A stretch of 64,000 bases of DNA from Sagittula sp. P11 (GTDB taxonomy: Bacteria > Pseudomonadota > Alphaproteobacteria > Rhodobacterales > Rhodobacteraceae): the NCBI RefSeq assembly GCF_002814095.1, contig NZ_CP021913.1, forward strand, positions 1,116,001-1,180,000, read 5' to 3'. Each line of letters starts with the position of its first letter. The first letter of the stretch is position 1. Of this stretch, positions 44,592 to 52,139 are shown one piece after another. Both the position numbers and the translations under genes were made by a program. The notes below the pieces were generated by a model. It was not told the origin of the DNA. It saw only the letters and a list, made by a program, of their open reading frames with translations, and did no database searches.

Positions 44592-46346
44592 ATGTCAGAT
44601 CAGCCCGCCTACCAGGTGCTCGCCCGCAAGTACCGGCCAGAGACCTTTGCCGATCTCGTCGGCCAGGATGCCATGGTCCGCACCCTCAAGAACGCCTTCG
44701 CCGCGGACCGCATCGCGCAGGCCTTCATCATGACGGGGATTCGCGGGACCGGTAAGACGACGACGGCACGGATCATCGCGAAGGGCATGAACTGCATCGG
44801 ACCCGACGGCAACGGAGGCCCGACCACCGATCCCTGCGGCAAGTGCGAACATTGCGTGGCGATCATGGAAGGCCGCCACGTCGACGTGATGGAGATGGAC
44901 GCGGCCTCCCGTACCGGCGTCGGCGACATCCGCGAGATCATCGAGAGCGTGCACTACAGGGCGGCCTCGGCGCGCTACAAGATCTACATCATCGACGAGG
45001 TTCACATGCTGTCCAAGAGCGCGTTCAACGCGCTCCTGAAGACGCTCGAGGAACCGCCCGCCCATGTGAAATTCATCTTCGCCACGACCGAGATCCGGCA
45101 GGTCCCCGTCACGGTCCTGTCGCGCTGCCAGCGCTTCGACCTGCGCCGGATCGAGCCCGAGATCATGATCGCCCTGCTGCGCAAGATCGCGGCCAGCGAG
45201 GGCGCGGAGATCACCGACGAGGCACTGGCGCTTGTAACGCGTGCCGCCGAAGGGTCCGCCCGCGACGCGACCTCGCTGCTCGATCAGGCAATCTCGCACG
45301 GCGCCGGAGAGACGACCGCCGATCAGGTCCGCGCGATGCTTGGCCTGGCCGACCGGGGCCGCACCATGGACCTTTTCGAACGCATCATGCGCGGCGACGC
45401 GGCCGGTGCGCTCGAGGAACTGGCCGCACAATATGCCGACGGTGCCGATCCGCTGGCCGTGCTGCGCGACCTTACGGAGCTGACGCACTGGATTTCCGTG
45501 GTCAAGATCACCCCGGATGCCGCCGAGGACCCCACGATTTCGCCGGACGAGCGGGCGCGCGGGCAGGCTTTTGCCGACGGTCTCGGCCAGCGCAGCCTCG
45601 GCCGGGCGTGGCAGATGCTGCTGAAGGCGATCGAGGAGGTCTCGACCGCGCCGTCCGCCATCATGGCGGCAGAGATGGCGGTGATCCGTCTGACCCACGT
45701 GGCCGACCTGCCGACTCCCGAGGACCTGATCCGCAAGCTGCAGGACACGCCCCCGCCCCCCATGCCCACCGGCCCCGGTGGTGGCGGGCATGCGCATCAT
45801 GGCGGGCAGACCCAGGCCACGGGCGTGCCGGCCCCCACGCATCGCGGCTCCTCCGGCCCGGTCGCCTCCCGCTCCGGCAGCGCGGCGCCTGCGCTGGCCA
45901 CCGACGCGCTGGCCCATTACGCGACCTTCGAACACGTGCTGGACCTGATCCGCGCCAACCGCGACGTGAAGCTGCTGGTGGAGGTCGAGGGCGGCCTGCG
46001 CCTTGCCGCCTATCAGCCCGGCCGGATCGAGTTCACGCCGACCGATACTGCCGATCCGCAGCTTGCGTCGAAACTCGGCGCGGCCCTGCAACGCTGGACC
46101 GGCAACCGCTGGGCGGTGACGGTGGTGAACGGCTGCGAAGAACCGACGGTGACCGAGCGGCGCGACGCTGCCGACCGCGCCCTGAAGGCCGAGGCCGCGC
46201 AGCACCCCCTCGTGCAGGCCGCCCTCGCCGCCTTCCCCAAGGCCACGATCACCTCGATCCGCACCCAGGCCGAGGCCGAGGCGGAAGCCCAGTCGGAAGG
46301 GCTTCAGGAGGTCGAGGACGAATGGGATCCGTTCGACGAGGATTGA
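44592..46346 (+). CDS. dnaX: DNA polymerase III subunit tau (gamma/tau)
   Basis: A 584-residue clamp-loader ATPase. It shows the Walker A motif GIRGTGKTTTA, a zinc module with four Cys (NC at the start, then DPCGKCEHC), Walker B YIIDEVHMLS, sensor 1 FATTEIRQVP and the arginine-finger region LSRCQRF. After the clamp-loader domains (about 1-370) comes a Pro/Gly/His-rich linker (about 385-430), then the tau C-terminal domain that binds the polymerase (ending EVEDEWDPFDED). I see no A-rich slippery heptamer, so a separate gamma form by frameshift is not predicted. Start ATG 44592 has AGGGAA upstream. ybaB and recR follow. Confidence 0.93.
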   Translation: MSDQPAYQVLARKYRPETFADLVGQDAMVRTLKNAFAADRIAQAFIMTGIRGTGKTTTARIIAKGMNCIGPDGNGGPTTDPCGKCEHCVAIMEGRHVDVMEMDAASRTGVGDIREIIESVHYRAASARYKIYIIDEVHMLSKSAFNALLKTLEEPPAHVKFIFATTEIRQVPVTVLSRCQRFDLRRIEPEIMIALLRKIAASEGAEITDEALALVTRAAEGSARDATSLLDQAISHGAGETTADQVRAMLGLADRGRTMDLFERIMRGDAAGALEELAAQYADGADPLAVLRDLTELTHWISVVKITPDAAEDPTISPDERARGQAFADGLGQRSLGRAWQMLLKAIEEVSTAPSAIMAAEMAVIRLTHVADLPTPEDLIRKLQDTPPPPMPTGPGGGGHAHHGGQTQATGVPAPTHRGSSGPVASRSGSAAPALATDALAHYATFEHVLDLIRANRDVKLLVEVEGGLRLAAYQPGRIEFTPTDTADPQLASKLGAALQRWTGNRWAVTVVNGCEEPTVTERRDAADRALKAEAAQHPLVQAALAAFPKATITSIRTQAEAEAEAQSEGLQEVEDEWDPFDED

Positions 46347-46541
46347 GGACGGAAGCGCGCCGCCGGGTCGATGGCGCACGGCATGGCCGCAAACGCTGCG
46401 GGATACAGCCAATGCGGGCAATGCCGCCGGGCCACCCAGCCGCCTGAAGGCTTGTCGATCGGGGCTGCGCTTGCGATAAGCCTCTGAACCTTCCGGGCGG
46501 CGATCATGCAGGCGCGCGCCCCGAACACAGGAGTACAGACG

Positions 46542-46886
46542 ATGTTCAAGGGCCTCGGAAATCTTGGCGACATGGCCAAGATGATGCAGACCGCCAAGGA
46601 AATGCAGGGCAAGGTCACGCAACTGCAGGACGACCTGAAGACCATGACCGTGACCGGGGAATCCGGTGCGGGCCTCGTGAAGGCGACGGCCACGGCGAAG
46701 GGCGAACTGACCGGGCTGGAGATCGACCCGTCGATCTTCGTCGCCTCGGAAAAGGAAGTGGTGGAGGACCTGATCCTCGCCGCGATCAAGGACGCACAGG
46801 CCAAGGCACAGAACCGCGCAGAACAGGAAATGCGCAAGCTGACCGAGGAAATGGGGCTGCCTGCCGACATGAAACTGCCGTTCTGA
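46542..46886 (+). CDS. YbaB/EbfC nucleoid-associated protein
   Basis: A 114-residue DNA-binding protein, usual length for the YbaB/EbfC family. It opens MFKGLGNLGDMAKMMQTA with a long amphipathic helix (AKEMQGKVTQLQDDL), then a three-strand sheet (KATATAKGELTGLEIDPSIF) and a C-terminal helix of about 30 residues ending GLPADMKLPF. ACAGGAG precedes ATG 46542. The dnaX-ybaB-recR order is conserved across many bacteria; the 195 bases after dnaX hold no other feature that I can see. Confidence 0.9.
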   Translation: MFKGLGNLGDMAKMMQTAKEMQGKVTQLQDDLKTMTVTGESGAGLVKATATAKGELTGLEIDPSIFVASEKEVVEDLILAAIKDAQAKAQNRAEQEMRKLTEEMGLPADMKLPF

Positions 46887-46895
46887 GACGGGACG

Positions 46896-47999
46896 GTGGG
46901 CGCGGCGGAACAGACCGGACGCCACTACCACACCCCCCGGGCATGGGTTCTGGCCGGGGGCATCGCCGTCGGACTGACGACGGTCAGCGGCATCGCCTAC
47001 CTGGCCACCGAAGCCGCCTTTACCTGCGACATCCGCGACGCGGCCCTGATCCTGCTGGTCACGCTGAACGCCTGGATCGTCTACGCCACCGGCTGGCTGC
47101 TGACGCCGCGGCTGGGCCAGATGTACGCCAACATGCCCCTGCCCGCGCACGACCCGCAACGATGGATCGACCGGACGCTGTTCACCCCGGCCTCGCTGGT
47201 GCTGGCGGCGGCCTGGGGTGGCCTGCTGGCGGGCGGGATCTGGATCTACGACCCGTGGAACCGCGAGGTCCTGTCGCTGTCGGAACTGGTGCCGCTGATC
47301 GCCGAAGCGGCGGAGAACCCGCTGGGCACCGTCCTCGGCGCGCCCGACCATTGCCCGAACCCGGTGCCCAAGCTGTTGCTGACCCGGATGCTCTCGCTCT
47401 TCATCTTCTGCGGAAACCTGATCATCGGCGCCGCCGTCGCGGTGATCTTCCGCTTCTGGTGGGCCGTGCTGGTGAGGATCGACGACATCGACCTGCGCAT
47501 CCTGAACCTGTCGCGCGAACCGCTGCCCGCGCTCCTGCGCGCCAACAGCCTGCTGGTCACAACTTCGGCGCTGGTGGCGTCGCTGTCGATCCTGTCGCTG
47601 ATCCTGTCCGGCTTCGAGGTCGACCAGACGGTGGCGCTGTTCTCTCTGCTCACCCTGTCGCTGGTCGTGGCCACCTACGCGGTGCCGATCCTGCCCCTGT
47701 CGAACCGGCTGCGGGAGGTGAAGTCCGAGGCGATGAACGAGGTGGAGCGCCTGATCGAGGCGCATCACAGGCAGCGCTCCGGGCTGCCGCCGCGCCCCGA
47801 CGGCCCGCTGAAGGACCCGGAAGGCGACGGCTATCTGGACATCGCGAAGCTGGAACCGCTGGACAAGCTGATGGAGACGCGCGACACCCTGCACGGCATC
47901 CAGACCCTGCCGCCGGGCGGACAGGTTTCGGTCTCGGCGGCGGGCATCGTCGCCTTCCTGTCCTTCCTGCCGACGATCATCGACTTTCTCCTCAAATGA
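46896..47999 (+). CDS. Polytopic membrane protein inserted between ybaB and recR
   Basis: A 367-residue inner-membrane protein of unknown function. About seven hydrophobic segments: near 16-42, 48-69, 97-119, 159-193 (long), 216-237, 242-265 and a C-terminal one at 344-367. A hydrophilic region with many charges (about 270-340, LREVKSEAMNEVERLIEAHH) lies before the last segment. The start is GTG 46896, 9 bases past ybaB, with GGGAC upstream. recR follows after 38 bases. Nothing links it to DNA repair by sequence; the position may only reflect co-transcription. Confidence 0.6.
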   Translation: MGAAEQTGRHYHTPRAWVLAGGIAVGLTTVSGIAYLATEAAFTCDIRDAALILLVTLNAWIVYATGWLLTPRLGQMYANMPLPAHDPQRWIDRTLFTPASLVLAAAWGGLLAGGIWIYDPWNREVLSLSELVPLIAEAAENPLGTVLGAPDHCPNPVPKLLLTRMLSLFIFCGNLIIGAAVAVIFRFWWAVLVRIDDIDLRILNLSREPLPALLRANSLLVTTSALVASLSILSLILSGFEVDQTVALFSLLTLSLVVATYAVPILPLSNRLREVKSEAMNEVERLIEAHHRQRSGLPPRPDGPLKDPEGDGYLDIAKLEPLDKLMETRDTLHGIQTLPPGGQVSVSAAGIVAFLSFLPTIIDFLLK

Positions 48000-48037
48000 C
48001 GTGTACCTATCTACACTGAACCGAACGCCGCAGGTCC

Positions 48038-48631
48038 ATGAAAGACACCGACCCCATCGACACGCTCATCGGCCTCATGGCGCGCCTGCCGGGCCTTGGC
48101 CCACGGTCAGCCCGACGCGCTGTGCTGCACCTGATCCGCAAGCGCGGCCCGCTGCTGCAACCGCTGTCCGAAGCGATGACCGAGGTTGCCCGCACCGCGC
48201 GTGAGTGCCTGAACTGCGGCAACGTATCGACCGCCGACATCTGCCCGATCTGTAGCGACGAGAGGCGCGGCAACGGCCTTCTGTGCGTGGTCGAGGATGT
48301 GGCAGACCTTTGGGCCATGGAACGCGCGCAGGTCTTCAAGGGCCGCTACCACGTTCTGGGAGGGACCCTGTCGGCGCTGGATGGCGTGGGCCCGGACGAG
48401 CTGCGCATTCCCCGGCTGATGGACCGGCTTGGCGCCGAGAACGTGACGGAGGTCATCCTCGCGCTCAACGCCACAATCGACGGGCAGACCACCGCCCATT
48501 ACATCGCCGATCAGCTCGAAGGGCGGGTGTCCGTTTCCTCGCTGGCGCAGGGTGTGCCGATCGGGGGGGAGCTCGACTATCTCGACGACGGGACCATCAC
48601 CGCTGCCCTGAACGCGCGCAAACGCTTCTGA
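48038..48631 (+). CDS. recR: Recombination mediator protein RecR
   Basis: A 197-residue DNA repair protein, normal length. The N-terminal helix-hairpin-helix reads [19 protein letters not shown]. The zinc finger follows with four Cys in [19 protein letters not shown], then the Toprim domain ([14 protein letters not shown] and [20 protein letters not shown]) and the C-terminal [20 protein letters not shown], a strong RecR signature. It acts with RecF/RecO in gap repair. It is last in the dnaX-ybaB-membrane protein-recR group. Confidence 0.95.
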   Translation: MKDTDPIDTLIGLMARLPGLGPRSARRAVLHLIRKRGPLLQPLSEAMTEVARTARECLNCGNVSTADICPICSDERRGNGLLCVVEDVADLWAMERAQVFKGRYHVLGGTLSALDGVGPDELRIPRLMDRLGAENVTEVILALNATIDGQTTAHYIADQLEGRVSVSSLAQGVPIGGELDYLDDGTITAALNARKRF

Positions 48632-48685
48632 ACCGATCAGAAACTGCGCCCGAAAGGACGCACCTGTCGCTTCTCGTGGCCTAGG

Positions 48686-48718
48686 GCTATTGCGCGCTTG
48701 CGGGCTATTCGCAATAGC
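48686..48718 (+). repeat. Inverted repeat upstream of beta-barrel gene
   Basis: GCTATTGCG (48686-48694) pairs with CGCAATAGC (48710-48718) around a 15-base loop. The string GGGCTATT also occurs twice as a direct repeat (from 48684 and 48702). It lies between recR and the beta-barrel gene and may be an operator or leader hairpin. Confidence 0.45.
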
Positions 48719-48755
48719 TGCGGCCAACTGCTTGCCCGCTGCCCCGGAGCCCTCC

Positions 48756-49673
48756 ATGTCCTGCCTCGCGCGCCTTGCGCTTGCCGTCGCCCTGACTGCC
48801 GCTTCCCTTGTCCCGGCCCAAGCCGCCGACAAGACCGCGATGTCGCAGACCGACCTGCTCGGGCGCGAGATCGGTTTTGGCATCGGGCAGACCGCGCTCG
48901 ATACGGCCGCTGCAGGTATATGGCTCGGGGCGAGCACCGGGCGCAGCACGGTCGATCCGTCCGGCGGTCAAGAGACCGACGCGGACCGGCGCAACGTGGT
49001 CCTTGGCTACGGCTTCGGCGAGACGGGTTTCTCGGCTTTCGCGGGCTATGGGCAGGGTGCCTCCGAACTGGCGGATGACATCCACAAGGCGCGCATCCGC
49101 TCCTATTTCCTGGGCCTGACCTACGGCCGCACGGTTGGCCGGCTCGCCTTCGACGGCGCCGCCTACGTGGGTCGCAGCCACAACGTGATCGACAGCCCCG
49201 ACACCGCCACAGGCGCCGCCGACCGGGACGGGCGCCTGCTGGGTCTGACGCTGCGCGGGTCGGGCATGCTGATGGACGATGGCGCGGGCCACGGGATCGA
49301 CTTCGTCGTCCAGGGCGACGCGCTGCACCACACGACCAAGGCCTACCCCGTCTCCGGCCTGCCCGGTGCCACTGTGGACGAGCGTGACAGCACCGCCACC
49401 GCCCTGCGGCTGGAAGTGGGCGCGCCGATGACCGCCGCCGGGGCGAGCCTGCGGCCCTTCCTCGGGCTGACGGCCTTCGGCGGCCAGCAGGACGAGATCG
49501 CGGTGTCCGGTATGGCGCCGTTCGACGCCGTGGACGTGCTGTCAAAGACACAGATGTCGCTGGGCATGAGCTTCAAGGCGCAGGCGCTGAACGGCCTTGG
49601 CGGCCGGGTAGAGCTGACGTCCGACGACAAGGGCCACACCGGGTTCAATGCCGGGTTCTCCCTGAACTTCTGA
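48756..49673 (+). CDS. Autotransporter-type beta-barrel outer-membrane protein
   Basis: A 305-residue exported protein. The signal peptide is MSCLARLALAVALTAASLVP ending AQA (cleavage near residue 23). The rest is rich in alternating hydrophobic/polar strands (for example NVVLGYGFGETGFSAFAGYG, IDFVVQGDALHH) and ends GFNAGFSLNF, with a terminal Phe as in beta-barrel assembly signals. No passenger domain is present, so it is probably a stand-alone barrel. The start is chosen at ATG 48756, with CGGAG upstream; 22 further codons upstream give no signal peptide. Function unknown. Confidence 0.7.
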   Translation: MSCLARLALAVALTAASLVPAQAADKTAMSQTDLLGREIGFGIGQTALDTAAAGIWLGASTGRSTVDPSGGQETDADRRNVVLGYGFGETGFSAFAGYGQGASELADDIHKARIRSYFLGLTYGRTVGRLAFDGAAYVGRSHNVIDSPDTATGAADRDGRLLGLTLRGSGMLMDDGAGHGIDFVVQGDALHHTTKAYPVSGLPGATVDERDSTATALRLEVGAPMTAAGASLRPFLGLTAFGGQQDEIAVSGMAPFDAVDVLSKTQMSLGMSFKAQALNGLGGRVELTSDDKGHTGFNAGFSLNF

Positions 49674-49740
49674 ACCGCTCTGTCACGGCGTCGTCTAAGC
49701 GCCGCGCCGGACCCTGCCCCATTCGCCCACCCTGCAAACG

Positions 49741-49770
49741 AAAATCGCGGGCCAGTGACGGCCCGCGGTT
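49741..49770 (-). terminator. Terminator of the TrcR gene
   Basis: CGCGGGCC (49746-49753) pairs with GGCCCGCG (49760-49767) around a 6-base loop. On the minus strand the stem is followed by ATTTT; on the plus strand only by GTTT. It ends the minus-strand gene and may also stop transcripts from the convergent beta-barrel gene. Confidence 0.82.
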
Positions 49771-49806
49771 TCGAAGTGCTTGCAGCGTCGGAATAAAAGG
49801 CCCGCC

Positions 49807-50562
49807 TCAGCGGTCCTCGTCCTCGTCTTCCTTGTCTTCCGGCAGGTTGAAGAAGCTGTCGGCGTCCAGGTAGTTCTGGTTGTCCTCCTCTTCCTCGTCG
49901 TCGTCGCCACGGGGATCGGACAGCGAGAAGCTCTCCAGCCCTTCCATGTTCGAAGGCAGGCGCGGTTCGGCGCTGTCCATCTCGAGGCTCTGCTCCGTCG
50001 ACACAAGCTTGCGGCGCTCGTCGTCGGTCATCACCTTTTCCAGATCCTTCGCGGCCTTGGCCACGGCGGCGTCAAGCTCCGTCTGCTTGCAGAGTCCAAG
50101 CGCCACCGGGTCGATGGGCTGCATGTTCTGGATGTTCCAGTGCGTGCGTTCGCGGATCGACTGGATCGTGGGCTTCGTGGTGCCGACCAGCTTGGCGATC
50201 TGGCCGTCGGTCAGCTCCGGGTGGAACTTCACCAGCCACAGGATCGCATTCGGACGGTCCTGACGCTTCGACAGCGGGGTGTAGCGCGGACCGCGGCGCT
50301 TTTCCTCGTCGCGGGCGGCCGGGTTGAACTTCACCTTCAGCCGGTAGGTCGGATCCTTCTCCGCCTTGTCGATCTCGGCCTGCTCAAGCTGGTTGTTGGC
50401 GATGGGATCGAACCCCTTCACGCCCACGGCCACGTCGCCATCGGCGATGCCCTGGATCTCAAGCTCGTGAAAGCCGGTGAAATCGGCGATCTGCTTGAAG
50501 GTCATCGTGGTGTTGTCCACCAGCCAGACGGCGGTCGCCTTGGGGTGCAGCAGCTTGGACAT
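49807..50562 (-). CDS. trcR: DUF1013 cell-cycle transcriptional regulator (TrcR)
   Basis: A 251-residue cytoplasmic protein of the alphaproteobacterial DUF1013 family, known as TrcR, an RNA-polymerase-associated cell-cycle regulator. The conserved opening is LLHPKATAVWLVDNTTMTF, then QIADFTGFHELEIQGIADGD and RPNAILWLVKFHPELTDGQI. A helix-turn-helix-like segment AKLVGTTKPTIQSIRERTHW follows. The last 40 residues are very acidic (runs of Glu/Asp). Length is normal for the family. It converges with the beta-barrel gene and diverges from RNase T2. Its conserved presence supports an alphaproteobacterial origin. Confidence 0.85.
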   Translation of the reverse strand: MSKLLHPKATAVWLVDNTTMTFKQIADFTGFHELEIQGIADGDVAVGVKGFDPIANNQLEQAEIDKAEKDPTYRLKVKFNPAARDEEKRRGPRYTPLSKRQDRPNAILWLVKFHPELTDGQIAKLVGTTKPTIQSIRERTHWNIQNMQPIDPVALGLCKQTELDAAVAKAAKDLEKVMTDDERRKLVSTEQSLEMDSAEPRLPSNMEGLESFSLSDPRGDDDEEEEDNQNYLDADSFFNLPEDKEDEDEDR

Positions 50563-50722
50563 CTCGTCTACTCCTATTCACGTCTTAACGGCCAAACCTT
50601 TTCCGTGCCCCGGACCGCCTTTCGGGGCCGCGGGAGACCCCGGATCAACTCCGGGGCGGGTTACCGTTGTGGGGAAACTTGCGCCGTATATAGTGCCGCG
50701 AAAATCAAAAGGAAACGGAAAA

Positions 50723-51352
50723 ATGCGCGCCCTTCTTGCCGCCTTTGCCCTGTTCGCCGCCACCCACGCACTGGCCGATGGCGAACGCGCCGGGGAATTC
50801 GACTATTACGTCATGTCGCTGTCGTGGTCGCCGAACTGGTGCCGGATGGAGGGCGATGCCCGGAACTCCGAACAATGCGACGCGGATTTCGGCTGGGTGC
50901 TCCACGGGTTGTGGCCACAGTACCACCGCGGCTGGCCCGCCTATTGCCCGACGATGGAGCGCCAGCCCTCCCGCCAGCAGACCGCCGAGATGGCCGACAT
51001 CATGGGGACCTCCGGCCTTGCGTGGCACCAGTGGAAGAAGCACGGCGTCTGCTCCGGCCTGTCGGCCAGCGCCTACTACGCCCTCGCCCGCGAGGCCTAT
51101 GGCACCGTCACCCGGCCGGCGGTCTTCCGCAAGCTCGACAAGCCGGTGAAGTTGCCCGCTTCGGTGGTCGAAGAGGCCTTCCTGAAGGCCAACCCGGGAC
51201 TTGAGAAGGACATGGTCACGGTGACCTGCCGGGACGCCTATATACAGGAGGTCCGCATCTGCCTGTCGCGCGACCTGACGCCGGTGCCCTGTGGCCGCGA
51301 CGTGGTGAAGGATTGCAGCATGAAAGACGCGCTGTTCGAACCGATCCGGTAA
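50723..51352 (+). CDS. Exported ribonuclease T2 family protein
   Basis: A 209-residue secreted endoribonuclease. Signal peptide 1-18 (MRALLAAFALFAATHALA). The two catalytic sites are clear: CAS I HGLWPQ with His61, and CAS II WHQWKKHGVC (residues 101-110) with His102 and His107. Several Cys residues probably form the disulfides of this family. GGAAACGGA precedes ATG 50723. It would cut RNA in the periplasm to 2',3'-cyclic nucleotides, which cpdB at 30928 could hydrolyse further. It diverges from trcR (160 bases apart). Confidence 0.9.
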   Translation: MRALLAAFALFAATHALADGERAGEFDYYVMSLSWSPNWCRMEGDARNSEQCDADFGWVLHGLWPQYHRGWPAYCPTMERQPSRQQTAEMADIMGTSGLAWHQWKKHGVCSGLSASAYYALAREAYGTVTRPAVFRKLDKPVKLPASVVEEAFLKANPGLEKDMVTVTCRDAYIQEVRICLSRDLTPVPCGRDVVKDCSMKDALFEPIR

Positions 51353-51395
51353 CGGCCGTTCGGCGCACGCCCGCCGGACCCGCGCCGCGCGTCCC

Positions 51396-52046
51396 TCAGA
51401 ACCTGTAACCGAACCGCATGATGTCCTGACGGCAGATGTTGCCCACGACCTCCGCCGTTTCGTCGGTGTAATAGGTTCGGTAATCCGGATGGCGGGGAGA
51501 GCGGTTGAGGTGCCCGATCCCCGGCATGAAACCAAGGTGCTGCGCCAGCATGTCCATGTCCGGCCGCCACGTCTCCAGCCGGATGTAGTGGTTGCAGCGG
51601 TTCCTGCCCTGCGAATCCGTGGTGTAGGCGGTGTAGGGCCACTGTTCCATCTGCTTGCGGGTGAACATGTGCTTCACAAAGTCCGAGAAGGTCATCATCT
51701 TCGACAGGTGGACCATCCGGTGATCGAAGCTTTGCGTTCTCAGCCAGTGGTAATAGCTCACCATCCGGTCCCACGGGTTGCGCACCATGGTGAAGACAAA
51801 GAAATCCTCCACCTCCTGCGGGGTCACGACGCCCTCGATGTCGATCAGGTTGGAATGTTTCCAGAGCCGCCCGCGCGCGCTTTCCTGCAGCTTCTTCACC
51901 CGGCGCTTGCGGCGCTTGGCCTTTTCCGTGTCGCCGATCAGGATGTCGCCGCGCATGGCGCGATCCTCCAGAGCCGCCGCCAGCGACGTGCCGCCGGTCT
52001 TCGGAATGTGCACGAAAATGTATTTTCGCCCGCGGGAAATGATCAT
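51396..52046 (-). CDS. Sulfotransferase-family protein
   Basis: A 216-residue cytoplasmic sulfotransferase-like protein. The PAPS 5'-phosphosulfate motif reads YIFVHIPKTGGTS (residues 9-21), and the 3'-phosphate motif is TMVRNPWDRMVSYYHW. No membrane segment or signal peptide is seen, so it resembles the bacterial Sulfotransfer_2 group. AAGGAG precedes ATG 52046. It converges with RNase T2 and is divergent from the acyl-CoA ligase. Acceptor (polysaccharide or lipid) unknown. Confidence 0.8.
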   Translation of the reverse strand: MIISRGRKYIFVHIPKTGGTSLAAALEDRAMRGDILIGDTEKAKRRKRRVKKLQESARGRLWKHSNLIDIEGVVTPQEVEDFFVFTMVRNPWDRMVSYYHWLRTQSFDHRMVHLSKMMTFSDFVKHMFTRKQMEQWPYTAYTTDSQGRNRCNHYIRLETWRPDMDMLAQHLGFMPGIGHLNRSPRHPDYRTYYTDETAEVVGNICRQDIMRFGYRF

Positions 52047-52139
52047 CTGAAAACTCCTTTGTCCGGAATACGAAAACCCCCTTTTCCTTCCCCGTCAACT
52101 GGCGCAACATTCTTGCTTGACCATCAGGGAGGGTACGAC

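Noticed and set aside
44595-47894. Very long minus-strand open frame (about 1,100 codons) opposite dnaX, ybaB and the membrane protein gene
   Set aside because: A by-product of GC-rich codon bias: the plus strand carries clear, conserved genes, and the minus frame has low-complexity Arg/Gly/His-rich translation and no motif.
48001-48016. GTGTA-N6-TACAC inverted repeat before recR
   Set aside because: Arms of only five bases, easily due to chance.
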